The translations under genes and the position numbers were made by a program. A stretch of 64,000 nt of DNA. Origin: Candidatus Faecousia faecavium (GTDB lineage Bacteria > Bacillota > Clostridia > Oscillospirales > Oscillospiraceae). The stretch covers positions 1 to 64,000 of the forward strand of contig DVGO01000038.1 of NCBI GenBank assembly GCA_018712645.1. Reading direction: 5' to 3'. The notes under the pieces were generated by a model. The model did no database searches. It had not been told where the DNA came from and worked only from the letters and a program-made list of their open reading frames with translations. Of the stretch, positions 11,003-22,032 are shown one piece after another; the first letter of the stretch is position 1, and the number at the start of each line of letters is the position of its first letter.

Positions 11003-12069
11003 GCAGATTTTTAGATGCCCGGTATCAGGCGCTGCAGGCCTATACTCCCGGCGAGCAGCCCCGGGATATGGTCTATATCAAACTCAATACCAACGAATCG
11101 CCTTATCCGCCAGCACCCTCTGTGGTGGAAGCCATCACAGCAGGGGAGGTGGAACTTCTGCGGCTGTACAGCGACCCAACCGGAAAAGAGCTGAAAGAAA
11201 AGCTGGCCCAGCTGTATGGCGTACAGCCGGATATGGTATTTTTGTCCAACGGCTCTGATGAGGTTTTGAATTTCGCTTTCATGGCCTTTGGCGGCGACGG
11301 TGTGACGTTCCCAGATATTACTTACGGATTTTATGAAGTTTTTGGAGATTTGTATAGGATTCCCTACGAGAAAATCCCATTGAAAGAGGACTTTTCCATT
11401 GACCATACCGACTTCTGCGGCAAGGAGAAAATGGTGGTGATTGCCAATCCCAATGCCCCGACGGGCCTGAGCCTGCCTCTTGGTCAAGTGGAACGCATCG
11501 TTGCATCCAATCCGGATCATCTGGTTTTGGTGGATGAGGCCTATGTGGACTTTGGCGGCGAGAGTTTTCTGCCGCTGATTGGGAAGTACGATAATTTGCT
11601 GATAACCCGGACCTTTTCCAAATCCCGCTGTCTGGCAGGCGGGCGGCTGGGATACGCCTTTGGAAACCCTGAGATTATTGCTGATTTGGAAAAAATCAAG
11701 TTTTCCACCAACCCCTATAACTTAGACCGCCTGACATTGCGGCTGGGCGTGGCTACGGTGGAAGCGGAAGACTATTACAGGGAAGCTTGCGAGAAGATTC
11801 AAAAAACCAGAGCCTGGACCACCGCCCAGCTGGAAAGCTTAGGATTCCAGGTTCTGCCCAGCTTAACCAACTTCGTCTTTGCGAAAACCGATAAAATGGA
11901 CGGTAAGGCACTGTATCTGGCGCTGAAGCAGCGGGGAATTCTGGTGCGGCACTTTACAAACCCCAGAATCTGCCAATTCAACCGCATTACCATTGGCACT
12001 CTGGAACAGATGCAGGCTTTGATTGCCGCAATCCAGGAGATTTTGGAGGGTAACCATGAGAAGCTTTGA
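10999..12069 (+). CDS. hisC: histidinol-phosphate aminotransferase
   Basis: KLNTNESPYPP; class I/II aminotransferase fold, TRTFSKSRCLAGGRLGY. Confidence 0.93.
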   Translation: MSRFLDARYQALQAYTPGEQPRDMVYIKLNTNESPYPPAPSVVEAITAGEVELLRLYSDPTGKELKEKLAQLYGVQPDMVFLSNGSDEVLNFAFMAFGGDGVTFPDITYGFYEVFGDLYRIPYEKIPLKEDFSIDHTDFCGKEKMVVIANPNAPTGLSLPLGQVERIVASNPDHLVLVDEAYVDFGGESFLPLIGKYDNLLITRTFSKSRCLAGGRLGYAFGNPEIIADLEKIKFSTNPYNLDRLTLRLGVATVEAEDYYREACEKIQKTRAWTTAQLESLGFQVLPSLTNFVFAKTDKMDGKALYLALKQRGILVRHFTNPRICQFNRITIGTLEQMQALIAAIQEILEGNHEKL

Positions 12070-12636
12070 TTTGACCCGAAAAACAGCGGAAACGGATATT
12101 CGTTTATCCCTGAACTTGGATGGAAGCGGCCGCAGCAACATTGCCACCGGATGCGGTTTTCTGGATCATATGCTGACATTGTTTGCTGCCCATGGAAAAT
12201 TTGATCTGGAGGTCACCTGCAACGGAGACACCCAGGTGGATGACCACCACAGCGTGGAGGATATCGGTATTTGCCTTGGCACAGCCTTTCAGAACGCATT
12301 GGGAGAAAAGCGGGGCATTGCCCGCTATGGAAGCTTTCTGCTGCCCATGGATGAGGCGCTGATTCTGTGCGCAGTAGATCTTTCCGGGCGCAGCTGCCTG
12401 TGCTATGACCTGAACATTCCTACGGAAAAGATTGGAACCTTTGACACGGAACTGATCGAAGAGTTCCTGCTGGGCCTTGTCCGCAACTGCCCCATGAGTC
12501 TGCACCTGAAACAGCTGGCAGGAAAAAATGCCCACCACATTGCCGAAGGCGCCTTCAAGGCCCTGGCCCGGGCACTAAAGGCGGCGGTAGCTCAGGACGG
12601 AAGCGGAGAGATCCCCTCCACCAAGGGGGTACTGTA

Positions 12637-12637
<1 letters not shown>
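12056..12637 (+). CDS. hisB: imidazoleglycerol-phosphate dehydratase
   Basis: TGCGFLDHMLTLFAAHGKFDL...DDHHSVEDIGICLG. Confidence 0.95.
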
Positions 12638-13239
<602 letters not shown>

Positions 13240-13251
13240 GGAGGCGGACAT

Positions 13252-13965
13252 ATGGAACTATATCCTGCCATTGACCTGTATCAAGGCAAAGCCGTGCGGC
13301 TGTACAAGGGAGACTATGCCCAAATGACAGTATACAGCCATCACCCGGAGGAAGTGGCCAAAGACTTTGCCGCCGCTGGTGCTACCCGGATTCACCTGGT
13401 GGACCTGGAAGGAGCCAAAACCGGAAAACCGGAAAATCTGGAAACCATCACCAAAATTCTCTCCGCTTCCCACCTGTTTGCCCAGGTAGGCGGGGGTATC
13501 CGGAACATGGAAACCGTGAAGCGTTACCTGGATGCCGGTGTGAATCGGGTCATTCTGGGGACGGCTGCGGTTAAAAATCCGGATTTTTTGGAAGCGGCAG
13601 TGCAGCAGTTTGGTGAAAAAATCGCGGTCGGCGTGGACTTGAAAGATGGACTTGTAGCCATCAAAGGCTGGACAGAAACCGCTCAGATTACCGCGGAAGC
13701 CTTTTTTGAAAATATGCAGAATTTAGGCGTAAAGACCCTGATTTGCACGGATATCTCCCGGGATGGGGCTATGCAGGGCACCAATCGGGAACTTTACCGA
13801 CATCTTTCGGAGCGATTTTCTATGGATCTCATTGCCTCCGGCGGAGTGTCCAGCCTGGAAGATATTGCAGCATTACGGGAGATGAATCTTCACGGAGCCA
13901 TTGTAGGAAAAGCCTATTATATCGGCGCACTGGACTTGCGTCAGGCGATTGAGGTGGCAAAATGA
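13252..13965 (+). CDS. hisA: ProFAR isomerase
   Basis: MELYPAIDLYQGKAVRLYKGDY...; IHLVDLEGAKTG. Confidence 0.95.
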   Translation: MELYPAIDLYQGKAVRLYKGDYAQMTVYSHHPEEVAKDFAAAGATRIHLVDLEGAKTGKPENLETITKILSASHLFAQVGGGIRNMETVKRYLDAGVNRVILGTAAVKNPDFLEAAVQQFGEKIAVGVDLKDGLVAIKGWTETAQITAEAFFENMQNLGVKTLICTDISRDGAMQGTNRELYRHLSERFSMDLIASGGVSSLEDIAALREMNLHGAIVGKAYYIGALDLRQAIEVAK

Positions 13966-14720
13966 TCACAAAACGCATTATCCCATGCCTGGATGTCCGG
14001 GACGGTCGGGTGGTAAAGGGAACCAACTTCCAGGGACTTCAGGATGTGGCCTCTCCCGTGGAGCTGGGGAAATTCTACAGCGAAAACGGGGCAGATGAGT
14101 TGGTCTTTTATGACATTACCGCATCCGCAGAGGGGCGGAAATTGTTTACAGACATTCTGACTCAGGTTGCCTCCACCATTTTTATCCCCCTGACGGTAGG
14201 GGGCGGTATCTATACGCTGGAAGATTTTGACAGGGTCCTAAAGTGCGGTGCCGACAAGGTCAGCGTGAATTCCGGCGCCATCCGGAATCCGGAATTGATT
14301 GCCGCAGCAGCCAGACGCTATGGCGATCAATGTGTGGTGCTGTCCGTGGATGCCAAGCGGGTGGACGGGCGCTTCCGGGTCTTTGCCAAAGGTGGTCGGG
14401 AAGATACCGGTATGGACATGCTTTCCTGGGTGAAGCGCTGTGTGGACAGCGGTGCCGGAGAAGTGGTGCTCAATTCTATCGATACCGACGGTGTGAAGCA
14501 GGGATTTGACCTGGAAATGCTGGAAGCAGTCTGCAGCCTTGTGGATGTTCCGGTGATTGCCTCCGGTGGCGCCGGCTGTGAAGAGGACTTTGTAACCTTA
14601 TTCCGGCGGCTGCCAAAAGTGGATGCTGGGCTGGCAGCTTCTATCTTTCATTTTGGACAGGTGCAGATTCCCCGTTTGAAGCGCCGTCTTCAGGAAGAAA
14701 ATATTTTGGTGAGGTTATGA
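13962..14720 (+). CDS. hisF: imidazole glycerol phosphate synthase, cyclase subunit
   Basis: [29 protein letters not shown]. Confidence 0.95.
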   Translation: MITKRIIPCLDVRDGRVVKGTNFQGLQDVASPVELGKFYSENGADELVFYDITASAEGRKLFTDILTQVASTIFIPLTVGGGIYTLEDFDRVLKCGADKVSVNSGAIRNPELIAAAARRYGDQCVVLSVDAKRVDGRFRVFAKGGREDTGMDMLSWVKRCVDSGAGEVVLNSIDTDGVKQGFDLEMLEAVCSLVDVPVIASGGAGCEEDFVTLFRRLPKVDAGLAASIFHFGQVQIPRLKRRLQEENILVRL

Positions 14721-14721
14721 T

Positions 14722-15369
14722 ATGTTGGATTTAGAGAAACTGAAATTTGACGAGAAAGGGTTGATTCCTGCTATCGTGGTGGATGATGCCACAGGAAAGG
14801 TTCTAACCCTGGCCTATATGAACCGACAAAGCCTGGAAATTTCTCTGGAAAAGGGACTGACCTGCTTCTGGAGCCGTTCCCGGCAGGAGCTGTGGCTGAA
14901 AGGGGAAACCAGCGGCAACTTCCAGCATATCGTATCCATTCAAGCGGACTGCGATTATGATGCACTGGAGGTGCGGGTTAAAAAGGATGGCCCTGCCTGC
15001 CATACCGGAGCGGAATCTTGTTTCCATAACCCTATTTTCGGGGAGCTGGAGGAAAAGTTCTCCCTGGAAGGACTCTATCAGCTGCTTCAGGATCGGAAGG
15101 AAAAACTGCCGGAAGGCTCCTACACCACCTACCTGTTTCAGAAAGGGCTGGATAAGATCCTGAAGAAAGTAGGGGAGGAGTCCACGGAGGTCATCATCGC
15201 AGGTAAAGCCCAGGATAGGCCGGAAACGGTTTATGAAATTGCGGATCTTGCCTATCACGTTTTGGTGCTGATGGTGCAGATGGGAATTTCTGTCGAAGAC
15301 ATTCGTCGGGAACTGGCTGGCCGCCATGTGATTGACCACAAAGTGAAGCAGGAAAAAATGACGAAATAA
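14722..15369 (+). CDS. hisIE: bifunctional phosphoribosyl-AMP cyclohydrolase / phosphoribosyl-ATP pyrophosphatase
   Basis: PRA-CH domain ([32 protein letters not shown]) followed by PRA-PH domain ([12 protein letters not shown]). Confidence 0.94.
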   Translation: MLDLEKLKFDEKGLIPAIVVDDATGKVLTLAYMNRQSLEISLEKGLTCFWSRSRQELWLKGETSGNFQHIVSIQADCDYDALEVRVKKDGPACHTGAESCFHNPIFGELEEKFSLEGLYQLLQDRKEKLPEGSYTTYLFQKGLDKILKKVGEESTEVIIAGKAQDRPETVYEIADLAYHVLVLMVQMGISVEDIRRELAGRHVIDHKVKQEKMTK

Positions 15370-15372
15370 GGA

Positions 15373-15410
15373 AAAGCACGATCCGCCTGTTTACGGATCG
15401 TGCTTTTTTG
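15373..15410 (+). terminator. his operon terminator
   Basis: GCACGATCCG-CCTGTTTA-CGGATCGTGC-TTTTTT. Confidence 0.92.
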
Positions 15411-15418
15411 CGAAAAAA

Positions 15419-16771
15419 TCAAGCCGCTTTTTCAGCTTTTCGATACACTTGGATAAAGGCAGCCATCTGAATCAGGAATGTGATAATCCAGGACACCAGA
15501 TAGGAGAAGTACAGGCATTCGGGTGTATGGAATTCAGGAACCTGGAAAATGGTATAAATCCACACAAGCCGCAAGCCGCAGATTCCCAACACGGAAATAA
15601 TCATCGGTTCCAGGGAGGAACCCATTCCCCGCAGTGCGCCGGTGGACACGTCCATCAGACCACACACAAAATAAGGCAGACAGATATACGCAATCCGAAC
15701 CATGCCGTAGGAGATTGCTTCGGCAGAATCAGTGATGTAGATAGACAAAAGCTGCCGTCCCACCGACCACACCAGAGTGCCCAACGTCAAACCCACCACG
15801 GTAACGCATCCCAAACAAATCCACAGAGTTTTATATACCCGGGAATACTGCTTGGCACCGGCGTTCTGACCGATGAAATTCACAGCTGTCTGATGGAATG
15901 CGTTCAAAGAGACGTAAACAAAGCCTTCAATATTGGCTGCCGCAGCATTGCCGGACATAAGGACATCCCCGAAAGAGTTAACGGAGGACTGAATCAGCAC
16001 GTTGGAAATGGAGAACAGAGAACTCTGAATACCTGCAGGCAGACCAATACGCAGCATTTTGGTAAGCTGAGGCTTGTAAAAATGCATTTGACGCAGAACC
16101 AGTTTGCAGGCATCGTTGCGCTTCATCAAAGCCAGAACAACCAAAACCGCAGAAATTGCCTGAGAAATGGTGGTAGCCAGAGCGACGCCCGCCACATTCA
16201 TGTTGAAAAAGTAGACAAAGACCACGTTTAGAATCACGTTAACCACACCGGCAATGGTCAGGAATACCAAGGGGCTTTTGGTGTCGCCTACGGCCCGCAA
16301 AATGGCGGCGCAGAAGTTATAGACCATGGTAAACGTGACACCGGCGAAGTAGATTTTCATGTACACAGCGGACAGAGGAAGTACACTGTCCGGCGTTCCC
16401 ATCATCCGCAGGAAGGTTTCGGAGAAGGCTACACCAATCACAGTCAGAATCACACCGCTGACCATAGCTGTTGGCATGGCAGTGTGAACGGTATGATGCA
16501 CCACATCATCTTCATGACCGCCCAGACCATGGGCAACGGTTACACCGGCGCCAACGGAAAGACCAATGAAGAAGTTTACCAGCAGGTTGGTAATGGCGCC
16601 GGTAGCGCCCACAGCAGCCACAGAAATGCTGCCGCAGAAACGACCCACGACGACCAGGTCAGCAGCATTGAACAAAAGCTGCAAAAGGCTGGTAAGGATG
16701 ATCGGGATGGTGTAGACAATGATGCTGCCCAGCAAAGGCCCCTGAAGCATATTCTTATTTGCTTGCGACAC
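15419..16771 (-). CDS. MATE family efflux transporter
   Basis: 450 aa, about 12 TM, GPLLGSIIVYTIPIILTSLLQLLFNAADLVVVGRFCG. Confidence 0.93.
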   Translation of the reverse strand: MSQANKNMLQGPLLGSIIVYTIPIILTSLLQLLFNAADLVVVGRFCGSISVAAVGATGAITNLLVNFFIGLSVGAGVTVAHGLGGHEDDVVHHTVHTAMPTAMVSGVILTVIGVAFSETFLRMMGTPDSVLPLSAVYMKIYFAGVTFTMVYNFCAAILRAVGDTKSPLVFLTIAGVVNVILNVVFVYFFNMNVAGVALATTISQAISAVLVVLALMKRNDACKLVLRQMHFYKPQLTKMLRIGLPAGIQSSLFSISNVLIQSSVNSFGDVLMSGNAAAANIEGFVYVSLNAFHQTAVNFIGQNAGAKQYSRVYKTLWICLGCVTVVGLTLGTLVWSVGRQLLSIYITDSAEAISYGMVRIAYICLPYFVCGLMDVSTGALRGMGSSLEPMIISVLGICGLRLVWIYTIFQVPEFHTPECLYFSYLVSWIITFLIQMAAFIQVYRKAEKAA

Positions 16772-16942
16772 GAAAATACGTCCTCCTTATTATATAGACA
16801 TGATTCAAAGCATTATGAGAAATTATAGTACTTTTTTGAAAAAAAGCAATAGGGATAGCAGGTTTTGCCTGTGGAGAAAAAGAAGTGGTTAAACAGATAC
16901 TTGTTTGTGCGGAATATGCACAAGACTGTGCAATCCGGGGAC

Positions 16943-16971
16943 TTGCATCATAGAATCGGGCATGATATAAT
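16943..16971 (+). promoter_or_regulatory. galE promoter
   Basis: TTGCAT - 17 bp - TATAAT; upstream inverted repeat TGCACA-AGAC-TGTGCA at 16917-16932. Confidence 0.7.
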
Positions 16972-17003
16972 CTTTTTATGATAAATAAAAGGAGGAATTC
17001 CCC

Positions 17004-18020
17004 ATGAACATTTTGGTCACCGGCGGTGCCGGCTATATTGGCTCCCACACCTGCGTGGAACTGCTCAATTCTGGCTATGGCGTTGTGGTCGTAGACAATC
17101 TGTGCAATTCCAATCCCAAGAGTCTGGAGCGGGTGGAAACCCTCACCGGTAAGAAGGTCAAGTTCTATGAAGGCGATGTCCGGGACGAAGCCCTGCTGCG
17201 CAAGATCTTTGCGGAAAATGAAATTTCTGCGGCTATCCACTTTGCCGGCCTGAAGGCTGTGGGCGAATCTGTTGCTCAGCCCTGGCGCTACTACGATAAC
17301 AACCTGAACTCCACCCTGGTTCTGACCAAGGTTATGGGAGAAGTGGGTGTGAAGAAGATCATCTTCTCTTCCTCCGCAACGGTGTATTCCGGCGACAATG
17401 AGATGCCTCTGCGGGAAACCAGCCGCACCGGCAACTGCACGAATCCCTACGGCTGGACCAAGTACATGACCGAGCAGATCCTCTCCGGCATGGCACATGC
17501 GGATCCGGAGTGGAGCATTGTGCTGCTGCGCTACTTCAACCCCATCGGCGCCCATGAAAGCGGCATGATCGGCGAAGATCCTCGCGGCATTCCCAACAAC
17601 CTGATGCCCTACATCACCCAGGTGGCTGTGGGCCGCCGGGAGAAACTCAGCGTCTTTGGCAATGACTATGACACCCACGACGGCACCGGCGTCCGGGACT
17701 ACATCCATGTGGTAGACCTGGCCAAGGGTCACGTTGCCGCGGTGAAGTACTCTGTGGAAAACCTGGGCTGCGAAGTGTTCAACCTGGGCACTGGCACCGG
17801 CTACAGCGTGCTGGATATGGTCAAGGCATTTGAAGAGGCCAACGGCGTGAAGGTTCCTTATCAGATCGTGGAGCGCCGCCCCGGCGACCTGGCTACCTGC
17901 TATGCAGATCCTGCCAAGAGCGCTGCTGGTCTGGGCTGGAAGGCAGAGAAGAACCTGGTGGATATGTGCCGGGATTCCTGGAGATGGCAGTCTCAGAACC
18001 CCATGGGCTATGGTGAATAA
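17004..18020 (+). CDS. galE: UDP-glucose 4-epimerase
   Basis: [33 protein letters not shown]. Confidence 0.95.
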   Translation: MNILVTGGAGYIGSHTCVELLNSGYGVVVVDNLCNSNPKSLERVETLTGKKVKFYEGDVRDEALLRKIFAENEISAAIHFAGLKAVGESVAQPWRYYDNNLNSTLVLTKVMGEVGVKKIIFSSSATVYSGDNEMPLRETSRTGNCTNPYGWTKYMTEQILSGMAHADPEWSIVLLRYFNPIGAHESGMIGEDPRGIPNNLMPYITQVAVGRREKLSVFGNDYDTHDGTGVRDYIHVVDLAKGHVAAVKYSVENLGCEVFNLGTGTGYSVLDMVKAFEEANGVKVPYQIVERRPGDLATCYADPAKSAAGLGWKAEKNLVDMCRDSWRWQSQNPMGYGE

Positions 18021-18155
18021 CATATTCGGACAAATGCAAAACATGAGCAAAGGCTGCTTGCGGCCTTTGCTCATTTCTCTTTCTGGCAATCGTGCTGGCA
18101 CCCAAACGAAAACCCTCAGCCAGTATTGCGCAGCAATGGCTGAGGGTTATGCATT

Positions 18156-19364
18156 TTATGAATTGTCAGCGTCTTTTGTCAGCAGTTTTCGGTAAGTGAA
18201 ATCCATACCCAGTGCGCCCAGGGGAGCGGTAATCAGAATGGCCAATACCGCGACCGTCAGAACAATCTGACCGCAAGGAAGCCCCAGCGCCAGAGGAACG
18301 GAGCCGATGGCTGCCTGAACGGTGGCCTTGGGAAGGTAGGCAATGACACAGAACAGCCGCTCTTTCCCATTCAGAGCGGTGCCGGTCATGCACAGCAGTA
18401 CTCCCACCGCCCGGAAAACCAGGGCAATCAGAATGATGGCTACGGCGCTCAGTCCCGCACCCAGTGTGTAGCGGATATCCACTGCCGCACCTACCAGGAC
18501 GAAGAGAATGACCTCTGCCGCCAGCCATAGTTTCCCGAATTTTTCAGACAGCCGCTGAGATACAAAAGGAATGCTCTTGATTTTGATCACGCAGGCCATG
18601 CTCACAACGGCCAGCAGTCCGGAAACGGATACCACGTTTTTAAGCCAGGTTTCCACAGCCATCAGCAGAAAAGACATTCCCAGAACGATGATGACTTTCA
18701 TGCTGTTTCTGACACAGTGCTTGCAGGCATAGGCGGTTTCAAAGAAGCGGCTGAGGAAGTATCCCGTTGCCGCACCCAAAGCCACACCCAAAATCATGGA
18801 AATGGGGATGTTGACAAAATCCAGAATCCGTGCGCTGCCGCCTTGGGCCATGCTGACGAAAGTGGAGAAGAGTACAATGACGAAAATATCGTCACAGGAT
18901 GCCCCCGCCATAATCATCTGGGGGATGCTTTTCCGGGTGCCGTATTCGCTGTCCATCAGGCCGACCATCCGGGGAATTACCACCGCAGGGGAGACGGCGC
19001 CCAATACCGCCCCCATCACAGCGGCCTCAATTTTGCTGATGCCCAGGATATAGGGAGCGAACAGAAAAAACGCCAGGATTTCCATACAGGCAGGGACAAA
19101 GGACATGAGGATTGCCGGACGCCCCACCTGCTTCAGGTCCGACAAGTTTAAGGATAGTCCGGCCTTCAGCAAAATGATAATCAAAGCCATTTGCCGAAGA
19201 TCCGACGAGATGCCCAGAATGGACGGGTCCAGCAGATCCAGAACGTAGGGGCCCAGCACAATGCCGGTCAGCAGCATACCGATGATCCGGGGCAGCATCA
19301 GCTTTTGGCAGATGGCGGCCATGGCAAGACCTACCAGGAAAATCAGAGCCAGAGATGATAACAT
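18156..19364 (-). CDS. cation:proton antiporter (CPA family, Na+/H+ exchanger-like)
   Basis: 402 aa multi-TM; MLLTGIVLGPYVLDLL; PAVVIPRMVGLMDSEYGTRKSIPQMIMAGASCDDIFVIVLFS. Confidence 0.87.
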   Translation of the reverse strand: MLSSLALIFLVGLAMAAICQKLMLPRIIGMLLTGIVLGPYVLDLLDPSILGISSDLRQMALIIILLKAGLSLNLSDLKQVGRPAILMSFVPACMEILAFFLFAPYILGISKIEAAVMGAVLGAVSPAVVIPRMVGLMDSEYGTRKSIPQMIMAGASCDDIFVIVLFSTFVSMAQGGSARILDFVNIPISMILGVALGAATGYFLSRFFETAYACKHCVRNSMKVIIVLGMSFLLMAVETWLKNVVSVSGLLAVVSMACVIKIKSIPFVSQRLSEKFGKLWLAAEVILFVLVGAAVDIRYTLGAGLSAVAIILIALVFRAVGVLLCMTGTALNGKERLFCVIAYLPKATVQAAIGSVPLALGLPCGQIVLTVAVLAILITAPLGALGMDFTYRKLLTKDADNS

Positions 19365-19387
19365 AGTTTTTTCCTCCTATAGACGCA

Positions 19388-19478
19388 AAAAGGCTGATGC
19401 CCCTCTGCGACAAAAATCACAGAAGTCATCAGCTTAACAAGCGGTTTCGGTTACCCGTGGGAGAACTTCATTCCCAGG
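19388..19478 (-). promoter_or_regulatory. fluoride riboswitch (crcB RNA motif) with overlapping terminator
   Basis: Minus strand: TGGGAATGAAGTTCTCCCA...GAAACCGCTTGTTAAGCTGATGACTTCTGTG, matching GGGcGAUGaggCcCGCCC...AAACuGCC...GGCUGAUGgCcUCUaCuG; its 3' part is also the 5' arm of GCTGATGACTTCTGTG/CGCAGAGGGGCATCAGC-CTTTTT. Confidence 0.87.
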
Positions 19479-19482
19479 CAGC

Positions 19483-19511
19483 ATTATACCATTGCCAGAA
19501 AAATTTGTAAA
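19483..19511 (-). promoter_or_regulatory. promoter for the fluoride riboswitch/antiporter transcript
   Basis: TTTACA - 17 bp - TATAAT on minus strand. Confidence 0.8.
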
Positions 19512-19539
19512 TTGTGTTTTCCTACAATTTAGAAGGAAA

Positions 19540-19571
19540 CCCGGCTGTGTCCCTTGGTAACACAGCCGGGT
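19540..19571 (-). terminator. hairpin 3' of glgB
   Basis: CCCGGCTGTG-N-CACAGCCGGG inverted repeat. Confidence 0.75.
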
Positions 19572-19577
19572 CTTTTG

Positions 19578-21800
19578 TTATTTCAAATCGGTTTGTTCTT
19601 GTGCTTTCTTGCTGGTGCGTTTCCGGGTGGGCTTCTTTTCCGTTTCCGCTGCCTTTGCGGTGCGCTTCCGAGTGGGTTTCTTTTCCGGCTCAGCATCTAC
19701 GGCTTTGGTGCTGCGCTTTTTGGGGGCGGCTTTCTTTTCTGCGGAATTCTCTGCTGCCTTTTTGAAGGTGCGCTTGGCAGCGGGCTTGGCCGCTTCCTGC
19801 TGCACATCTTCCGGCAGGATTACTCGTTCTTTCAGCACAATGGCGGTACGGGCAGGGATGTACAGCTCTACATAGTGCTTACCGTCGAACATCTTGGTGG
19901 GGTAGACCATGTGGGCCACCAGATTCTGTCCGCCGTACTTTTCATCATCGCTGCAAAGTGCCACGGTATATTCTCCCGGCTGGGGAACCGGCACCAACAC
20001 ATTGGTCAGAGACTGACTGGGATGGAAGTTCAGGGCAAACAACAGGCCATGCCGGTAGAAGACAATGGTCTTTTCCGGTTCTTTCAGCAGCAGAAGATCT
20101 GCCATCCGCTGGGTGAACATATGGTTTTCCTTGGTCAGCTTCACCATATCTTCGTCGAAGTCATTCAGCCACTGATATTTCAGATATCCGTTTTCCTTCA
20201 GACTCCACTGACGGCGGCAATAATGGAAGCTCCAGCCGTTGCCTTCTCTGGGGAAGTCAATCCATTCCGGATGACCAAATTCATTGCCCATGAAGTTCAG
20301 GTAGGCTTCGCCACCGCCGCCCAGGGTGAACAGGCGGATCATCTTGTGCAGGGCAATGGCCCGGTCAATGACCGGATTGTGGGTAGCCTTGTCCATGTCG
20401 GTATACATTGCGGCGTCAGCCAGACGGAAGATCATGGTCTTGTCGCCAACCAGGGCCTGGTCATGGGACTCTACATAGGCAACGGTGTTTTCACCGGGAC
20501 GGCGCAGACACATATCGCCCCACATCTGACCAATATTCCAGTCTTCGTCCTTCTTTTCCTTCACCGTCTTGATCCACATATCCGGCAGACCCATGCCCAA
20601 CCGGTAGTCAAAGCCAATACCGCCATCCTCAATGGGCAGGCACATACCGGGCATTCCGGACATATCTTCGGCAATGGTAATGGCCTTGGGATTTACCTGA
20701 CGAATCAGTTCATTTGCCAGCTGCAAGTAAGTAATGGCTTCGGTGTGCGTGTTATAGGAGAAGTACTTGTCATTGGTATTGAAGTCTGTGCCCAAACCAT
20801 GGTCGTGGTAGAGCATGGAGGTCACGCCGTCAAAACGGAAGCCGTCAAAGTGGTACTCCGTCATCCAGAATTTCAGGTTGCTCAGCAGGAAGTGAAGCAC
20901 CCCAGTCTTGCCGTAATCAAAGCACTTGGTGTCCCAGGCGGGATGATCGCCTTTGGGGCCGTCGTGGAAGAACTGCCAGGTGGTACCGTCGAACATATTG
21001 ATGCCCTCAGTAGTGTTCTTCACCGCATGGGAGTGAACCACATCCAGCAATACCCGCAGTCCCAGCTTGTGGGCCTTGTTGACCAGATATTTCAGATCCT
21101 TGGGCTTGCCGAACCAGGAGGAGGCGGCGTAGAAGCTGGACACCTGATAGCCGAAGGAGCCGTAGTAAGGATGCTCCATAATGGCCATGAGCTGCACTGT
21201 GTTATATCCGGCTTTTTTGATCTGGGGCAGAATCTTGTTTGCAAATTCCCGGTAGGTGCCGATTTTTCCGGCTTCCTGGGCCATACCTACATGGGCTTCG
21301 TAAATGTACAGTTCTTCCTCGCCTACAAATTTCTGATCTGTCCAGGCAAAGGCATCCCGGTCGTCTACAACTTCGCAGGCAAAGGTAATGGTTTTGGGGT
21401 CCTGTACCACCCGGCGGGCGTACAGCGGGATATGTTCCGTGCGGGTCATGTTGGCATCCACAACGGTTTTTACCTTACAGCCTTCCCACAGGGCATCATC
21501 GCCCTCCAGGTACAGCTCCCAGTTGCCGTTGCCCACATGTTTCAGAGGGTGACTGGTTTTGTTCCAGCCGTTGAAGTCGCCCTCCAGATACAGCTGGTAA
21601 GCGCTGGGAGCCCACTCCCGATAGTACCAGCCGCCGTCTACATGGTGAAATCCATAATAATTGTATGCGTTGGCAAAATCCAGTAAAGTTTGATCTTCGT
21701 TCAGCAGACGGCCTTTTGTGGAGTGATACAAGAACATCCGCAGATCGATGTCTCCGGCAAAGGGCTTCAGCTGAGGGTTCAGTTCCAGAATACGATACAT
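19578..21800 (-). CDS. glgB: 1,4-alpha-glucan branching enzyme with basic C-terminal tail
   Basis: GH13 motifs (GLRVLLDVVHSHAVKN; FDGFRFDGVTSMLY; NFMGNEFGHPEWIDFPREGN); tail KKAAPKKRSTKAVDAEPEKKPTRKRTAKAAETEKKPTRKRTSKKA. Confidence 0.94.
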   Translation of the reverse strand: MYRILELNPQLKPFAGDIDLRMFLYHSTKGRLLNEDQTLLDFANAYNYYGFHHVDGGWYYREWAPSAYQLYLEGDFNGWNKTSHPLKHVGNGNWELYLEGDDALWEGCKVKTVVDANMTRTEHIPLYARRVVQDPKTITFACEVVDDRDAFAWTDQKFVGEEELYIYEAHVGMAQEAGKIGTYREFANKILPQIKKAGYNTVQLMAIMEHPYYGSFGYQVSSFYAASSWFGKPKDLKYLVNKAHKLGLRVLLDVVHSHAVKNTTEGINMFDGTTWQFFHDGPKGDHPAWDTKCFDYGKTGVLHFLLSNLKFWMTEYHFDGFRFDGVTSMLYHDHGLGTDFNTNDKYFSYNTHTEAITYLQLANELIRQVNPKAITIAEDMSGMPGMCLPIEDGGIGFDYRLGMGLPDMWIKTVKEKKDEDWNIGQMWGDMCLRRPGENTVAYVESHDQALVGDKTMIFRLADAAMYTDMDKATHNPVIDRAIALHKMIRLFTLGGGGEAYLNFMGNEFGHPEWIDFPREGNGWSFHYCRRQWSLKENGYLKYQWLNDFDEDMVKLTKENHMFTQRMADLLLLKEPEKTIVFYRHGLLFALNFHPSQSLTNVLVPVPQPGEYTVALCSDDEKYGGQNLVAHMVYPTKMFDGKHYVELYIPARTAIVLKERVILPEDVQQEAAKPAAKRTFKKAAENSAEKKAAPKKRSTKAVDAEPEKKPTRKRTAKAAETEKKPTRKRTSKKAQEQTDLK

Positions 21801-21982
21801 AACGTCACCTTCCGATTGTATTTGCGCAGGAGATAAGAGGGAAGAAAAAAGTTAACCTCTTATGTTGTATTTTAGAAGGAATCCGCCGTTCTGTCAAGGG
21901 GATTTCCGGGCAGCAGCCGCAGAAGCTGAAGTTTAAGAACAAATTGGAAAGAGAACATTGACCTAGTCTGCCTTGCAGAAAC

Positions 21983-22032
21983 TTTACAATTCTTTTCTGC
22001 ACCTTTACAGAAAGCAGATTTCCGATTTTACA
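21983..22032 (+). promoter_or_regulatory. candidate PhoP-type box array upstream of pstS
   Basis: Three direct TTTACA repeats at 21983, 22004 and 22027. Confidence 0.4.

Noticed and set aside
19554-21686. 710-aa plus-strand ORF
   Set aside because: Exactly antisense to glgB, whose product has clear GH13 motifs; the plus-strand translation is low-complexity and lacks domains
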